Shown: positions 1 through 8,442, counted from the stretch's first letter. The stretch: 64,000 bases of DNA from Rubrivivax sp. (GCA_026125665.1 JAHCKS010000020.1:1-64000), one strand, 5' to 3'. Numbers and translations: made by a program. Notes: generated by a model not told the origin, from the letters alone.

Positions 1-383
1 CGCGGCAGGCGCAGCAGCCGCCCGTCCTCGAGGCGGATGGTCTGCACGCGCTCGGTGAACGACAGCCGGCCTTCGGCCTCGCGGCGCGAGAAGGCGTCGG
101 AGGCGCCGATGCGCCGGCCGTCGGCGTCGTCCAGCGCCATCGGCAGCCGCAGCCGCTGCGACCACTCGCGCAGCGCCGCCGCCTGCTCGGCGTGCGGCGC
201 GTCGGCGCCGGGCAGCGAGCGCTGCAGCAGGTCGGCCCAGGCGGCAAGGCGCTCGCGTTGCGCGCTCTCGATGCGCGCGCGCTGCTCCTCCAGGTGGCGC
301 TGCACGGCCCAGCCCGACACCAGCGCGAACAGCGCCAGCGCCGCCACGACGGTGAGCCAGATGCGCAGGTACAGCGAGCGCAT
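1..383 (-). CDS. Sensor histidine kinase, N-terminal part (cut by window edge)
   Basis: Only the first 127 codons are inside the window; the gene continues past position 1. The start ATG lies 27 bp after the stop of the response regulator at 411, so the two form an operon. Residues 5 to 27 are a clear hydrophobic membrane segment (IWLTVVAALALFALVSGWAV), followed by a polar, probably periplasmic region with a short coiled stretch and the beginning of a sensor domain (ERVQTIRLEDGRLLRLP). That topology plus the OmpR-type partner upstream is the normal layout of a membrane sensor kinase. The catalytic HisKA and HATPase domains are not visible, so the kinase assignment is inference from context and topology. 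Confidence 0.75.
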   Translation of the reverse strand, partial: MRSLYLRIWLTVVAALALFALVSGWAVQRHLEEQRARIESAQRERLAAWADLLQRSLPGADAPHAEQAAALREWSQRLRLPMALDDADGRRIGASDAFSRREAEGRLSFTERVQTIRLEDGRLLRLP

Positions 384-410
384 CGCCTGTCGCCCTTCCG
401 CCCGCTGCGG

Positions 411-1109
411 TCAGTCCTGCTTGCGCGCGAACACGTAGCCGGCGCCGCGCACCGTGAGCACGCGCCGCGGGTTCTTCGGGTCGTCCTCGATGACGGCGCG
501 GATGCGCGAGACGTGCACGTCGATGCTGCGGTCGAAGGCTTCCAGCGGATGGCCCTTCAGCGCGTCCATGATCTGGTCGCGCGACAGCACGCGGCCCGGC
601 GCCTGCGCGAGCACCGTCAGCAGCTCGAACTGGTGGCCGGTGAGGTCGCACGGCCTGCCGTCCAGCCGCGCCTGGCGCGCGCCGAGGTCGATCTCCAGGC
701 GGCCGAAGACCAGCACCTCGTCCGGCCCGGCCTCGGGCATGGCACGGCGCAGCAGCGCCTTCACGCGCGCCAGCAGCTCGCGCGGCTCGAAGGGCTTGCC
801 GAGGTAGTCGTCGGCACCGAGCTCGAGGCCGACGACGCGGTCGGTGGGCTCGCCGCGCGCGGTCAGCATCAGCAGCGGCAGCCGCCGCGTGCGCGCACCG
901 TTGCGCAGCTCGCGCGTGAAGTCCAGGCCGTCGCCGTCGGGCAGCATCAGGTCGAGCACCAGCGCGTCGGGCAGTGCCTCGGCCAGCGCGCGCCGGCCGT
1001 CTGCCAGCGAGCCGGCCACCTGCACCTCCAGGCCCTGGCGGCGCAGGTAGTCGCCCACCATGTCGGTGAGGCGGATGTCGTCGTCGATGAGCAGCAGTCT
1101 CGGCGTCAT
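411..1109 (-). CDS. OmpR/PhoB-family response regulator
   Basis: This is a 232-residue two-component regulator. The receiver domain has the acidic cluster D9-D11, the phospho-acceptor D53 in LVLDLMLPDGDG, T83 and K105 (LGKPFEP). The C-terminal half is a winged-helix DNA-binding domain of the OmpR type ending in the usual VRGAGYVFARKQD. An ATG 8 codons upstream (1133) is possible, but MTPRLLLIDDD is the standard N-terminus, so 1109 was chosen. It sits between a Spy/CpxP-like gene upstream (52 bp gap) and the partial kinase downstream. A periplasmic Spy-like protein encoded with a two-component pair suggests an envelope-stress or metal-responsive system; the signal itself cannot be read from the sequence. 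Confidence 0.93.
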   Translation of the reverse strand: MTPRLLLIDDDIRLTDMVGDYLRRQGLEVQVAGSLADGRRALAEALPDALVLDLMLPDGDGLDFTRELRNGARTRRLPLLMLTARGEPTDRVVGLELGADDYLGKPFEPRELLARVKALLRRAMPEAGPDEVLVFGRLEIDLGARQARLDGRPCDLTGHQFELLTVLAQAPGRVLSRDQIMDALKGHPLEAFDRSIDVHVSRIRAVIEDDPKNPRRVLTVRGAGYVFARKQD

Positions 1110-1161
1110 GCGGGTGGGCCCGCACCGCGGCACGAGCCGGCGGCGCGGGCCGGGGGGTGGA

Positions 1162-1803
1162 TCACGGGCGGCGCGGCGTGCCTTCCAGCGCTTCTCGCTC
1201 GGCGCGGTGGCGCTGCATCATGCTGCGGCGCTGCTCGGTGCGATCGGCCAGCTGCTTGCGCTGCTCGGGCGTGAGCACGCGGCTGGACTCGATCATCGCC
1301 TGCATCATGCGCTTGCTCGCCTGCTCGCGGTTGGCCTGCAGCTGCTGGCGCAGCGCCTCGGCGGCGTTGGCATCGACGGTGGGCTGGGCGAAGAGCCCAC
1401 GCAGCTGCTGGTGCAGGCCGCGCGCCGCTTCGCGCAGCGGCTTCAGGTCGGCGCGGGCACTGTCCATGATCTGCCGCAGCTGTGTCTTCTGCTCGGCGGT
1501 GGCGCCGACGCTGTCCAGCGCACGCGCGCCATGCCGGCCGCCGCTGCGGCCGGGGCCGCCGTACGCGCCGTACGCGCCATGAGCGCCATGAGCGCCGGAC
1601 ATGCCGCCGCCCATCTCGCCCAGGCCGGGCATGCCGCCCATGTCACCCGGCTCGCCCGCCGCGGCCGCACCGCGCGGCTGGCCCGGTGCGCCATGCGCGA
1701 ACGCGGGCTGCGCCAGGCTCGCGGCCAGCGCGAGCAGGCCGGTGCCGGCCAGCAGGCGCAGGGCGCCGGTGCGGGAGGTGTTCGAACGGGTCGGGGTCTT
1801 CAT
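1162..1803 (-). CDS. Periplasmic Spy/CpxP/ZraP-like LTXXQ protein
   Basis: A 213-residue exported protein. Residues 1 to about 32 are a signal peptide (MKTPTRSNTSRTG, then a hydrophobic core, cleavage near AFAHG). A Gly/Ala/His/Tyr-rich stretch follows, encoded by short tandem repeats around 1558-1596 (GAHGAHGAYGAYGG). The rest is helical, charged and methionine/glutamine-rich, with the family signature LTPEQRKQL near the end and a related ATAEQKTQL earlier. Spy/CpxP proteins are periplasmic chaperones or negative regulators of envelope-stress two-component systems; ZraP relatives bind metal. The His-rich repeat could bind metal, which is inference. It is the first gene of the unit with the response regulator and kinase. 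Confidence 0.82.
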   Translation of the reverse strand: MKTPTRSNTSRTGALRLLAGTGLLALAASLAQPAFAHGAPGQPRGAAAAGEPGDMGGMPGLGEMGGGMSGAHGAHGAYGAYGGPGRSGGRHGARALDSVGATAEQKTQLRQIMDSARADLKPLREAARGLHQQLRGLFAQPTVDANAAEALRQQLQANREQASKRMMQAMIESSRVLTPEQRKQLADRTEQRRSMMQRHRAEREALEGTPRRP

Positions 1804-1973
1804 GTCTCGGCTCCTGGCGCCTGCGACGGCGCCCTGGTGGTCAGTGGATGCCGGGATGTTGCGCACGGGCGTTGTCGGTGCTGTGCAGGGTGGGTAAAGA
1901 ACTGTGAGCGGGGCATGGCATGCCGGCGCGCGACCCGATGGCCCCGTGCACCGTCGGCGGCCCGCGCCGTGCA

Positions 1974-2924
1974 TCAGCGCTCCACGCGCGCGAGCCGGCG
2001 CATCACCTGGAACGACGGCTCGGCGCTGCGCAGGTCCAGCCGCAGCAGCACGCCGCTCGTCCGGTCGACGACGAGCGCGCCGTCCAGCCGCGTCGAGCCG
2101 GCGTCCTGCAGCACATCGCCGAACAGCTCGAGCACCACGGCGTCGAAGCGCCGGCCGCTCACCAGCTGCGGCCCCACCGCCACCACCTGCGCGCGCACGC
2201 GTGCACGCGCCAGCGTGTCGCCGACGATCATCAGCTCGCCGCCCATCACCTGGCCGAGCGACAGCTCGCCGCGCAGCAGGTTCGGCCAGGCGAGCGCCCC
2301 CTGCCCGGCCTCGACGACGTTGCCGAGCCGGTCGTGGCGAAGCACCGTGACGCCGGGCAGCGGCGTGGCGGAAGACGCGTCGGCACCCGTGTACTGCACC
2401 TCGTCACGCCTGAGCGCGCGCAGCACGAAGGCGAACTCGGCGACCGGCTGCCGCCGGTTCGCGCGCTGCTCGTAGACGAGCCGGTCGCCCACGGCCACCG
2501 GCCACGACGCCGTGCGCGAAGGCGGCAGGTCCGACGTCGGCGGCGGGCAGCGCGCACGCGTCGCCGCCTCGCGCAGCGCCTCGTAGCGGCCCTTCAGCCG
2601 CGCCAGGTCGTCGGCCTCGGGGCCCTGGGGCCTGAGCGCCAGCAGCGCCGGCCAGAACACCGCCACGCCGACGCCGAGCGCCACGACGTTGTTGCCGGCC
2701 CGCTCGTCCACGGCCCACGCCACCTCGGCGGCGCGGCGCTGCACGCGCTCGGCCTCTTCGTCGAGGCGCTCGCACGGCCAGCCGAGGAACTGCGCCGGGC
2801 TCGCCGGCTGCGCAGGCACGTCGACCGCGCGTGTGGCGCAGCCGGCCAGCAGCACCAGCGCGAGGGCCTCCAGCCGGGGCCGCCGCCCGCGGAACCACCC
2901 CGGGATCCTCTTCGATGCCGTCAT
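1974..2924 (-). CDS. Putative lipoprotein of unknown function
   Basis: A 316-residue protein whose start ATG overlaps the TGA of the MocR gene by 4 bp (ATGA), so it is probably translated together with it. The N-terminus carries basic residues, a short hydrophobic run and a lipobox (LVLLAGC, Cys near residue 29), so it should be a lipid-anchored envelope protein. A hydrophobic segment around residues 78-94 (NNVVALGVGVAVFWPALLAL) is preceded by a Glu/Arg-rich helix. The C-terminal 170 residues look like beta strands (VGDRLVYEQRANR, GALVVDRTSGVLLRLDLRS). I recognise no family. A gap of 170 bp separates it from the Spy-like gene downstream. Confidence 0.7.
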   Translation of the reverse strand: MTASKRIPGWFRGRRPRLEALALVLLAGCATRAVDVPAQPASPAQFLGWPCERLDEEAERVQRRAAEVAWAVDERAGNNVVALGVGVAVFWPALLALRPQGPEADDLARLKGRYEALREAATRARCPPPTSDLPPSRTASWPVAVGDRLVYEQRANRRQPVAEFAFVLRALRRDEVQYTGADASSATPLPGVTVLRHDRLGNVVEAGQGALAWPNLLRGELSLGQVMGGELMIVGDTLARARVRAQVVAVGPQLVSGRRFDAVVLELFGDVLQDAGSTRLDGALVVDRTSGVLLRLDLRSAEPSFQVMRRLARVER

Positions 2925-4493
2925 CCTGCGCGCATTGTGCAGTGGCCCTCCTCCAGCCCCTCCTCCCGCAGCACCGCGCCCAGGCGCCGCACGCTGCGGC
3001 CGATGAGCGGCAGCGACAGCGAAGCGAAGCCGAGCAGGAGCCCCGGCCGCCGCGCCGCGGCGGACGCGAAGCTGCCGGCGAGCCCTTGCACGACGAGCCC
3101 GGCACGCGCCGCGGCGTGCACGACCCGTGCCTCGTCCGCGCCGCGTGGCAGCCAGGCGGCGACGTTGAGGCCGGTCGGGCTCGCGATGACCTCGAGCACG
3201 CCGGCGGCGTGCCCGGCCAGCCCGGCGACCAGCGCGGCGCGCCGCTCGGCGTAGAGCTGGCGCATGCGCCGCAGGTGCCGCGCGTAGTGGCCGCCGGCCA
3301 TGAACTCGGCGAGCACGAGCTGGTCGAGCACCGGCGGGTAGCGGCTCGTCAGCGAGCGCGCCGCGGCGAACACGGGCACGAGCGCCGGCGGGACGACGAG
3401 GTAGGCGACGCGCAGCGCGGGAAAGAGCGTCTTGCTGAAGCAGCCGGCGTAGAGCACCGGCCCGGCGGGGTCGAGCGACTGCAGCGCCGGCAGCGGCCGG
3501 CCGGCGTAGCGGTACTCGCTGTCGTAGTCGTCCTCGAAGATCCAGGCGCCGCTTCGCCGCGCCCACTCGAGCAGGGCCAGGCGGCGCGGCAGCGACAGCG
3601 CCATGCCCAGCGGCGCCTGGTGCGCCGGCGTCACGCAGGCCAGCCGCGCAGCGGGGCAACGTCGCCGCGCGGCAGCGACATCGAGGCCCTCGTCGTCCAC
3701 CGGCACGGCGTGCAGCCTGAGCCCGGCGGCGCGCAGCAGCCACGTGGTGCCCGCGTAGCCGGGATCCTCCACCCAGGCGCGGTCCCCAGCGTCCAGCAGC
3801 ATGCGCGCGACCAGGTCCAGCGCCTGCTGCACGCTGGCCAGCACCAGCACTTGGTCGGCGTGGCACGACACGCCGCGCGCCTGGCCCAGGTAGTCGACGA
3901 TGGCCTGGCGCAGCTCGGCACGACCGCGGGCGTCGCCGTCGGCCAGGTCGGCCGCATCGAGCGCACGGGCGCGCCGGGCCGCGATGCCCGCCCACAGGCG
4001 CAACGGGAACGCGTCCAGCGCGGGAAGGTGCGGCACGAAGGCCCGCTGCGCCGCCGAGCCGGTGCCGGCAGCAGAGGGTGGAAAGGGCGTGACGGCCATC
4101 CCGCGGCCGCGGCGCGACAACGGCGGCGGCGTCACCGCGGCCGCCGGCCGCTCTGGCCACACCGCGCCGCGCGCCGCTGACCGTCGCGCCGGGTGCGCCG
4201 CGGGGTGCGCCGGCGTGCAGCAACGCCTCGGGCAACACGGCGCTGACGCGCGTGCCGGCGCCGCGCCGGCTCTCGAAGTAGCCCTCGAGCACGAGCTGCT
4301 CGTACGCGACCACGACCGTGCCGCGCGCAATGCCGTGGTCGCGGGCCATCTGGCGCGTGGAAGGCAGCGGCGTGCCCGGGCGCAGGCGGCCCGCCAGCAC
4401 GGCATCGCGCAGCTGCGCGTAGATGGCCGCGGCACCCGGCCGCGCCGGGCCGCGCGGCAAGGCCAGTTCGTGGGCGGAGGATCGGCGGGGCAT
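2921..4493 (-). pseudogene. MocR-type (GntR/aminotransferase) regulator, apparent frameshift
   Basis: Two reading frames together make one MocR/PdxR-like transcription factor. From 4493 the first frame encodes the GntR winged helix (IYAQLRDAVLAGRLRPGTPL, PSTRQMARDHGIARGTVVVA, YEQLVLEGYFESRRGAGTRV). The second frame, ending at 2921, encodes the fold-type I aminotransferase-like domain (PALDAFPLRLWAG, EDPGYAGTTWLL, the PLP-lysine region YAGCFSKTLFPALRVAYLVV). The switch must occur in the linker between about 4080 and 4240 and corresponds to one surplus base. It is either a sequencing error or an inactivating mutation. The protein would regulate the divergent genes from 4628, whose upstream region holds matching repeats. 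Start 4493 was chosen over 4538 because MPRRSSAHELALP resembles the family N-terminus and the upstream codons overlap the putative operator. Confidence 0.75.
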
Positions 4494-4530
4494 GTGCGGG
4501 CGGGCGGGAACGTGATCGGGAGGTCGCAAG

Positions 4531-4575
4531 TGGTCCATCGATTCTTCGATAACTGGACCTTTCGTGCTGGTCCAT
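4531..4575. promoter_or_regulatory. Putative MocR operator repeats
   Basis: The divergent promoter region holds three copies of the same hexamer: TGGTCCAT at 4531, ACTGGACC (inverted) at 4552 and CTGGTCCAT at 4567. The outer two are direct repeats 37 bp apart. Between them lies the small palindrome ATCGA-TTCT-TCGAT (4537-4550). MocR regulators commonly bind repeats of this kind between their own gene and a divergent target; the binding is inference. Confidence 0.5.
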
Positions 4576-4627
4576 TTCATCCTACGCTGACGGCCACCGG
4601 AACCACAAGCGATGGAAGGAACCGACG

Positions 4628-5074
4628 ATGCTCACGCCCGAACAGCAGGACCTGCTCGCCCGCCATGTCGCCGCGGAGAACGCGCACCGCATGGAAGACA
4701 CGCTCGCCACGCTGCACCCCGACTGCGTCTTCGAGGACATGGCGATGCAGCGCCGGTGGCACGGCCGCGACGGCGCGCGCCGCTACTACGAAGCGTGGTG
4801 GCGGGCCTTCGAGCTGCAGGTGCGCGGCCGCCGGCGCCACGTCACGACCGACGGGCGGCTCGTCGCCGAGGCGAGCTACGTCGGCCGGCACGTCGGGGAG
4901 TTCTTCGGCCTCGCCGCCAGCGGCCGGCCGATCGAGCTCGAGCTGGCGGTGATCATCGGCTTTCGCGACGGGCTGATGGAAGGCGAGCGCTTCTACTACG
5001 ACCTGCTGGGACTCGTGCGCCAGCTCGGCGCCGCGCCCGAGGCCTTGCGGCTCGATGACGCCGTGCCGGCCTGA
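4628..5074 (+). CDS. SnoaL/NTF2-like small protein
   Basis: A 148-residue single-domain protein with the NTF2/SnoaL cone fold pattern: an N-terminal helix (EQQDLLARHVAAENAHRMED), the typical HPDCVFEDMA strand, GRDGARRYYEAWWRAF and a C-terminal sheet ending in DGLMEGERFYYDLLGLV. Such proteins include ketosteroid isomerase relatives and polyketide cyclases and often act on small hydrophobic substrates. The catalytic reaction cannot be told from sequence. A GGAAGGA ribosome site precedes the ATG. It is divergent from the MocR regulator and 37 bp upstream of an NmrA-like gene, so the two plus-strand genes probably form the regulated operon. Confidence 0.8.
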   Translation: MLTPEQQDLLARHVAAENAHRMEDTLATLHPDCVFEDMAMQRRWHGRDGARRYYEAWWRAFELQVRGRRRHVTTDGRLVAEASYVGRHVGEFFGLAASGRPIELELAVIIGFRDGLMEGERFYYDLLGLVRQLGAAPEALRLDDAVPA

Positions 5075-5111
5075 GGCGCCCCCCGGCCTGAGGCGCCTGG
5101 CAGGAAGCGAC

Positions 5112-6041
5112 ATGCCTGAACCGACCTCGGGCGCCGCCGGCGTGCACGCGCCGCGCCGGGTGGCCGTGTTCGGTGCCACCGGCGTGCTGGGGCGGCACGT
5201 CGTGGCGCAGCTGCTCGAACGCGGCCACGCCGTGCGCGCGGTCGTGCGCGCCGAATCACCAGTGCCCCCGGCGTGGCAAGGCGCACCGCGGCTGCACCTC
5301 GTGACGGCCGACCTGCTGCAGCCCGCCACGCTGCCCGCGGCGCTGCAGGGCTGCGAGGTCGTGCTGAACCTGGCCACGGCGGTGCCGCGCCCCGGCCAGC
5401 GCGCGGACTGGAGCCGCAACGACCGCGTGCGGCGCGAGGGCACGCGGGCGCTGCTGCAGGCGGCGCACGACGTGTCGCAGGCACCGGCCGGCGCGGCGGC
5501 GGCGCGCCCGCTGCGCATCGTCCAGCAGAGCGTGGCGATGCTGCAGGCCGGGCCACCCGAGAGGCTTGCCGACGAGAGCGACCCGGTGCACGGCCCCGGC
5601 GTGCTCGCCTCGGCGGTGGACATGGAGGCCCTCGTGCGCGCAAGCGGGTTGCCCTGGGCCCTCCTGCGCGGCGGGCTCTTCTACGGGCCCGGCACGGGCT
5701 TCGGCAGCGAGACCAACCGCCTGGCGCGGGCCGGCGTGCTGCGCCTGCCGGGCGACGGCAGCCACTTCGTCTCGCTCGTGCGCCCCGAGGACATGGCCGC
5801 GGCCGTGGTGCGGGCCACCGAAGCCGACCTGCAGGCCGAGACGATCGCCATCGTCGACGACGAGCCCGTGCGCTGGCGCGACCTGCTCGCGCACGTCGCG
5901 GCGCTGCACGGTGCGGCGGAACCGGCGCCCGGTGCACCCGCTGCGATGGCCGGCTTTCGCGTCGGCAACGTGAAAGCACGAGCGCTGCTCGGATGGAGGC
6001 CCGTGTACGCGGACTATCGCAGCGGCTGGACGCTGGATTGA
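5112..6041 (+). CDS. NAD(P)-dependent NmrA/epimerase-type SDR
   Basis: A 309-residue protein with the Rossmann dinucleotide motif near its start (VAVFGATGVLGRHVVAQLLE, residues about 18-37), the RAVVR segment that recognises the adenosine-phosphate side, and the later ALLRGGLFYGPGTG and VRPEDMAAAVVRA segments typical of atypical (extended) SDRs. The usual YxxxK pair is not obvious, which is common in NmrA-like and complex-I-type subgroups. The start ATG follows a CAGGAAGCGAC ribosome site; an ATG at 5055 lies inside the preceding gene and was not used. It is probably co-transcribed with the SnoaL-like gene. The substrate is unknown. Confidence 0.85.
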   Translation: MPEPTSGAAGVHAPRRVAVFGATGVLGRHVVAQLLERGHAVRAVVRAESPVPPAWQGAPRLHLVTADLLQPATLPAALQGCEVVLNLATAVPRPGQRADWSRNDRVRREGTRALLQAAHDVSQAPAGAAAARPLRIVQQSVAMLQAGPPERLADESDPVHGPGVLASAVDMEALVRASGLPWALLRGGLFYGPGTGFGSETNRLARAGVLRLPGDGSHFVSLVRPEDMAAAVVRATEADLQAETIAIVDDEPVRWRDLLAHVAALHGAAEPAPGAPAAMAGFRVGNVKARALLGWRPVYADYRSGWTLD

Positions 6042-6170
6042 GCGTCGGTGCGGCGGCGGCGCTTCCCGCATGCGCCCTGCTGAGCCGCGGACGGGCCGCG
6101 CGACCGACGCGCGGGGGGCCGCGCATCAGCCGCGCATGAGCCGTGCGAGAGCCGACCCTAGAATGAATCA

Positions 6171-6827
6171 ATGTCCGGCTCGTTCCCGATCTTCGACGCC
6201 GTGTGCGAACACCTTGTCGGCGCCATCGCGCCGGCACGCGCGCTCGACATCGGCGCCGGCGCCGGCAAGTACGGCCGCCTGCTCGCCGCCGCGGCGCCGG
6301 CCTGCGAGCGCGTGGCGGTGGAGGTGGAGCCCTCGCACGTCGAGCGCTTCGCGCTCGCCGAGCTGTACCAGCGCGTCGACGTCGCCGACGCCGCGCAGTG
6401 GTGGCGCACGAACACCGAGGAGGCCTTCGACCTCGTCATCGCCGGCGACTGCCTGCAGCAGATGCCCAAGAGCGACGGCCTCGACCTGCTGAACGCGCTC
6501 GTCTACCGCTGCGCCTGGCTGCTCGTCGTCGTGCCCGAGTTCGTCGTGCAGGGCGCCATCGACGGGCTGGCCAGCAGCGTGCACCGCTCGGCGTGGAGCG
6601 AACGCGACCTGCAGTGGCACGACCTGTGGGCCTGGGACAACACGCGCTCGGTGACGCTGGCGCTGCTGCGCGGCTACCGGCCGGGTACGCCGACGATGGA
6701 GGCGCTGGTGCGCCAGTGCAACGACACGAACGTGCCCGTGCGCGACTACGACGGCGCGGGCTTCGTGCGGCCGGCGCGGCTGCGCCTCGTCGAGCAGCCG
6801 CGCGAGGCGGCGTACCGGCCGCGCTGA
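6171..6827 (+). CDS. Class I SAM-dependent methyltransferase
   Basis: A 218-residue protein with the SAM-binding motif I ALDIGAGAGKYGRLLA near residues 25-40, an acidic end of strand 2 (VAVEVEPSH) and the motif FDLVIAGDCLQQMPK corresponding to motif IV. The acceptor is unknown. It ends 18 bp before a GlcNAc-transferase-like gene, and the two are almost certainly co-expressed, which suggests a methylated or capped glycan or protein modification. That last point is inference. Confidence 0.85.
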   Translation: MSGSFPIFDAVCEHLVGAIAPARALDIGAGAGKYGRLLAAAAPACERVAVEVEPSHVERFALAELYQRVDVADAAQWWRTNTEEAFDLVIAGDCLQQMPKSDGLDLLNALVYRCAWLLVVVPEFVVQGAIDGLASSVHRSAWSERDLQWHDLWAWDNTRSVTLALLRGYRPGTPTMEALVRQCNDTNVPVRDYDGAGFVRPARLRLVEQPREAAYRPR

Positions 6828-6845
6828 GCACGCACCGCAGGCGGC

Positions 6846-7835
6846 ATGACCCTGCCCCTGGCCGCACCGGCGGTGGCGCCGGCGAAGCAGACGATCTTCG
6901 TCAGCATCGCCGCCTACTGCGACCCGATGCTCGCGTTCACCATCGCCAGCGCACGCGCGCAGGCGAGCGACCCGTCGCGCATCTTCATCGGCATCGTCGA
7001 GCAGAACGCGCCCGGGCAGCACCTGCGGCCCGAGGACGAGTGGTCGCGCCAGCACCTGCGCTTCACGCGCATCGAGGCGCTCGAGGCGCGTGGCCCGTGC
7101 TGGGCACGCGCCATCGCGATGGGCCTGTACCAGGGCGAGGACTGGTACCTGCAGGTCGACTCGCACATGTGGTTCGAGCCCGGCTGGGACGAGCAGCTCG
7201 TCGCCTGGGGCCAGTGGTGCGAGGCGCGCAACAGCCGCAGCCTGATCTCGTGCTACCCGAACCCGTTCGAGATCGTCAACGGCCACCCGGTGGCCAGGCC
7301 GGTGACGAACCGCATGCTGGCGTTTGCCGTGCAGGGCGCGAGCGAGTTCGCCGCCGAGCACCCGGTGCTGATGTTCGAGTGCGTGGCCGTGGAACGCGAG
7401 GAGCCCGAGCTCGGCATCCACGTCGGCGGCGGCTGCCTCTTCGCGCCGGGCTACATCGTCGAGGACCTGCCGTACGACCCGCGCCTTTACTTCCACGGCG
7501 AGGAGCAGGCCTTCGCGCTGCGCGCGTGGACACACGGCTGGGACCTCTACCAGATCCCCGGCATGCCGATGTACCACCTGTACACGCAACCGGGCTCGTC
7601 ACCGCGGCCGATGCACTGGACGCCCGAGCAGGACGAGCGCCGCGCCGTGCGCTCGGCGATGCTGGAGAAGGCAGCGCAGCTGCGCCTGGCGGCGATGCTG
7701 TGGGCCGACGCCGACCTCGGCGCCTACGGCCTGGGGCGGGCGCGTTCACTCGCCGAGTGGGCGGAGTTCAGCGGCATCGACTACGCGGCGAGGACGATTG
7801 CGCCAAAGGCGCGCAAGGCGAGGTGGGGGTATTGA
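6846..7835 (+). CDS. GlcNAc-transferase-like (Skp1-type) glycosyltransferase
   Basis: A 329-residue protein resembling the Pfam GlcNAc family (PF11397), which includes the Skp1 hydroxyproline N-acetylglucosaminyltransferase. The start (IFVSIAAYCDPMLAFTIASA) is the family opening. The metal-binding DxH is seen in YLQVDSHMWFEPGWDE, and the later VGGGCLFAPGYIVEDLPYDP and YFHGEEQAFALRAWTHGWDL motifs also fit. No membrane segment or signal peptide is visible, so it should act in the cytosol. It follows the methyltransferase with an 18-bp gap. Bacterial members are often found in surface-polysaccharide or glycoprotein loci, but no such genes flank it here. Confidence 0.85.
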   Translation: MTLPLAAPAVAPAKQTIFVSIAAYCDPMLAFTIASARAQASDPSRIFIGIVEQNAPGQHLRPEDEWSRQHLRFTRIEALEARGPCWARAIAMGLYQGEDWYLQVDSHMWFEPGWDEQLVAWGQWCEARNSRSLISCYPNPFEIVNGHPVARPVTNRMLAFAVQGASEFAAEHPVLMFECVAVEREEPELGIHVGGGCLFAPGYIVEDLPYDPRLYFHGEEQAFALRAWTHGWDLYQIPGMPMYHLYTQPGSSPRPMHWTPEQDERRAVRSAMLEKAAQLRLAAMLWADADLGAYGLGRARSLAEWAEFSGIDYAARTIAPKARKARWGY

Positions 7836-7878
7836 GCGCAGTCGCGCTCGCACTCGAAGTCCCGCGAGTCCATCGGGC

Positions 7879-8301
7879 TCAGCACCTCTCGGCTCCGAAT
7901 AGTGGGCGCCGCACGACGTAGATCGCAAGGTAGAGAACACCTTGACTGTCTTGCGTGACGCTAAGCTTCTTACTCTTCTCGTTGGCGTCACACATGCGAA
8001 GCAGCAGCGTGTGATCAGTGGCTTGTTCGCCGAGCACATAGCCCTTGGCCACCGCTGCGCTCCTCAAGAGATCCGCCACGGGCCCTGGGGCGTCGACTCT
8101 GAACCGGTACTCAAGCTGAACCGCCTCCGGTTTCGCCAATACCCGCATCTCACCCAGCGGCGCCACTCCAACCGCAGCGGCTACCGCATCTAGTTCAGCG
8201 CGTAGCTCGGGCACTCGGGTGCGAAGGTCGGTGGACTCCCCACAACCGAGCTGCATCGCAACGGCGACGGCCATGAGCAAGCGAGCAACAGCGCTGATCA
8301 T
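7879..8301 (-). CDS. Small lipoprotein, possible third immunity protein
   Basis: A 140-residue protein (143 if the GTG at 8310 is used) with a signal sequence and lipobox (LLMAVAVAMQLGC), so it should be membrane-anchored. The mature part is a small mixed domain (ELRAELDAVAAAVGVAPLGE, ending in LYLAIYVVRRPLFGAERC). No family is recognised. It is less GC-rich than its neighbours. It begins a few bases after the stop of a toxin-like remnant ending LGTPLFNIFGR. This is the same toxin-then-partner order seen at the two other Rhs tips to its right, so it may be an immunity protein whose toxin was destroyed by the adjacent IS. This is inference. Confidence 0.6.
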   Translation of the reverse strand: MISAVARLLMAVAVAMQLGCGESTDLRTRVPELRAELDAVAAAVGVAPLGEMRVLAKPEAVQLEYRFRVDAPGPVADLLRSAAVAKGYVLGEQATDHTLLLRMCDANEKSKKLSVTQDSQGVLYLAIYVVRRPLFGAERC

Positions 8302-8313
8302 CGATAGCACTGG

Positions 8314-8352
8314 CTAGCGCCCAAAGATGTTGAAGAGTGGGGTTCCGAGAAG
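8314..8352 (-). pseudogene. Remnant of a third Rhs/toxin C-terminus
   Basis: The last 12 codons of a reading frame (LLGTPLFNIFGR, then TAG) remain outside the left end of the IS. Upstream codons of that frame run into IS sequence (the frame stays open to 8610), so the original gene body is missing. The tail precedes the lipoprotein gene by about 12 bp, matching the toxin-immunity spacing of the other two tips. Evidence is positional only. Confidence 0.35.
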
Positions 8353-8442
8353 TGGCTCCGCTCCTTTGAACACGATTCGGCCGTCGATAAGTGGATCGGC
8401 TGCGGGAGCCGGGGGCTGTTGGCTGTTGGGCATTGTGACGGG

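Noticed and set aside
1974-4580. One 868-codon frame joining the MocR DNA-binding domain to the lipoprotein
   Set aside because: The middle part is Arg/Ala-rich shadow sequence; the aminotransferase domain is in another frame, so this is not one protein.
8340-8352. Target-site duplication of the IS
   Set aside because: Sequences just outside both ends (ending GAGAAG on the left, starting CTTCTC on the right) are inverted rather than direct copies, so they extend the terminal repeats instead of showing a duplication.
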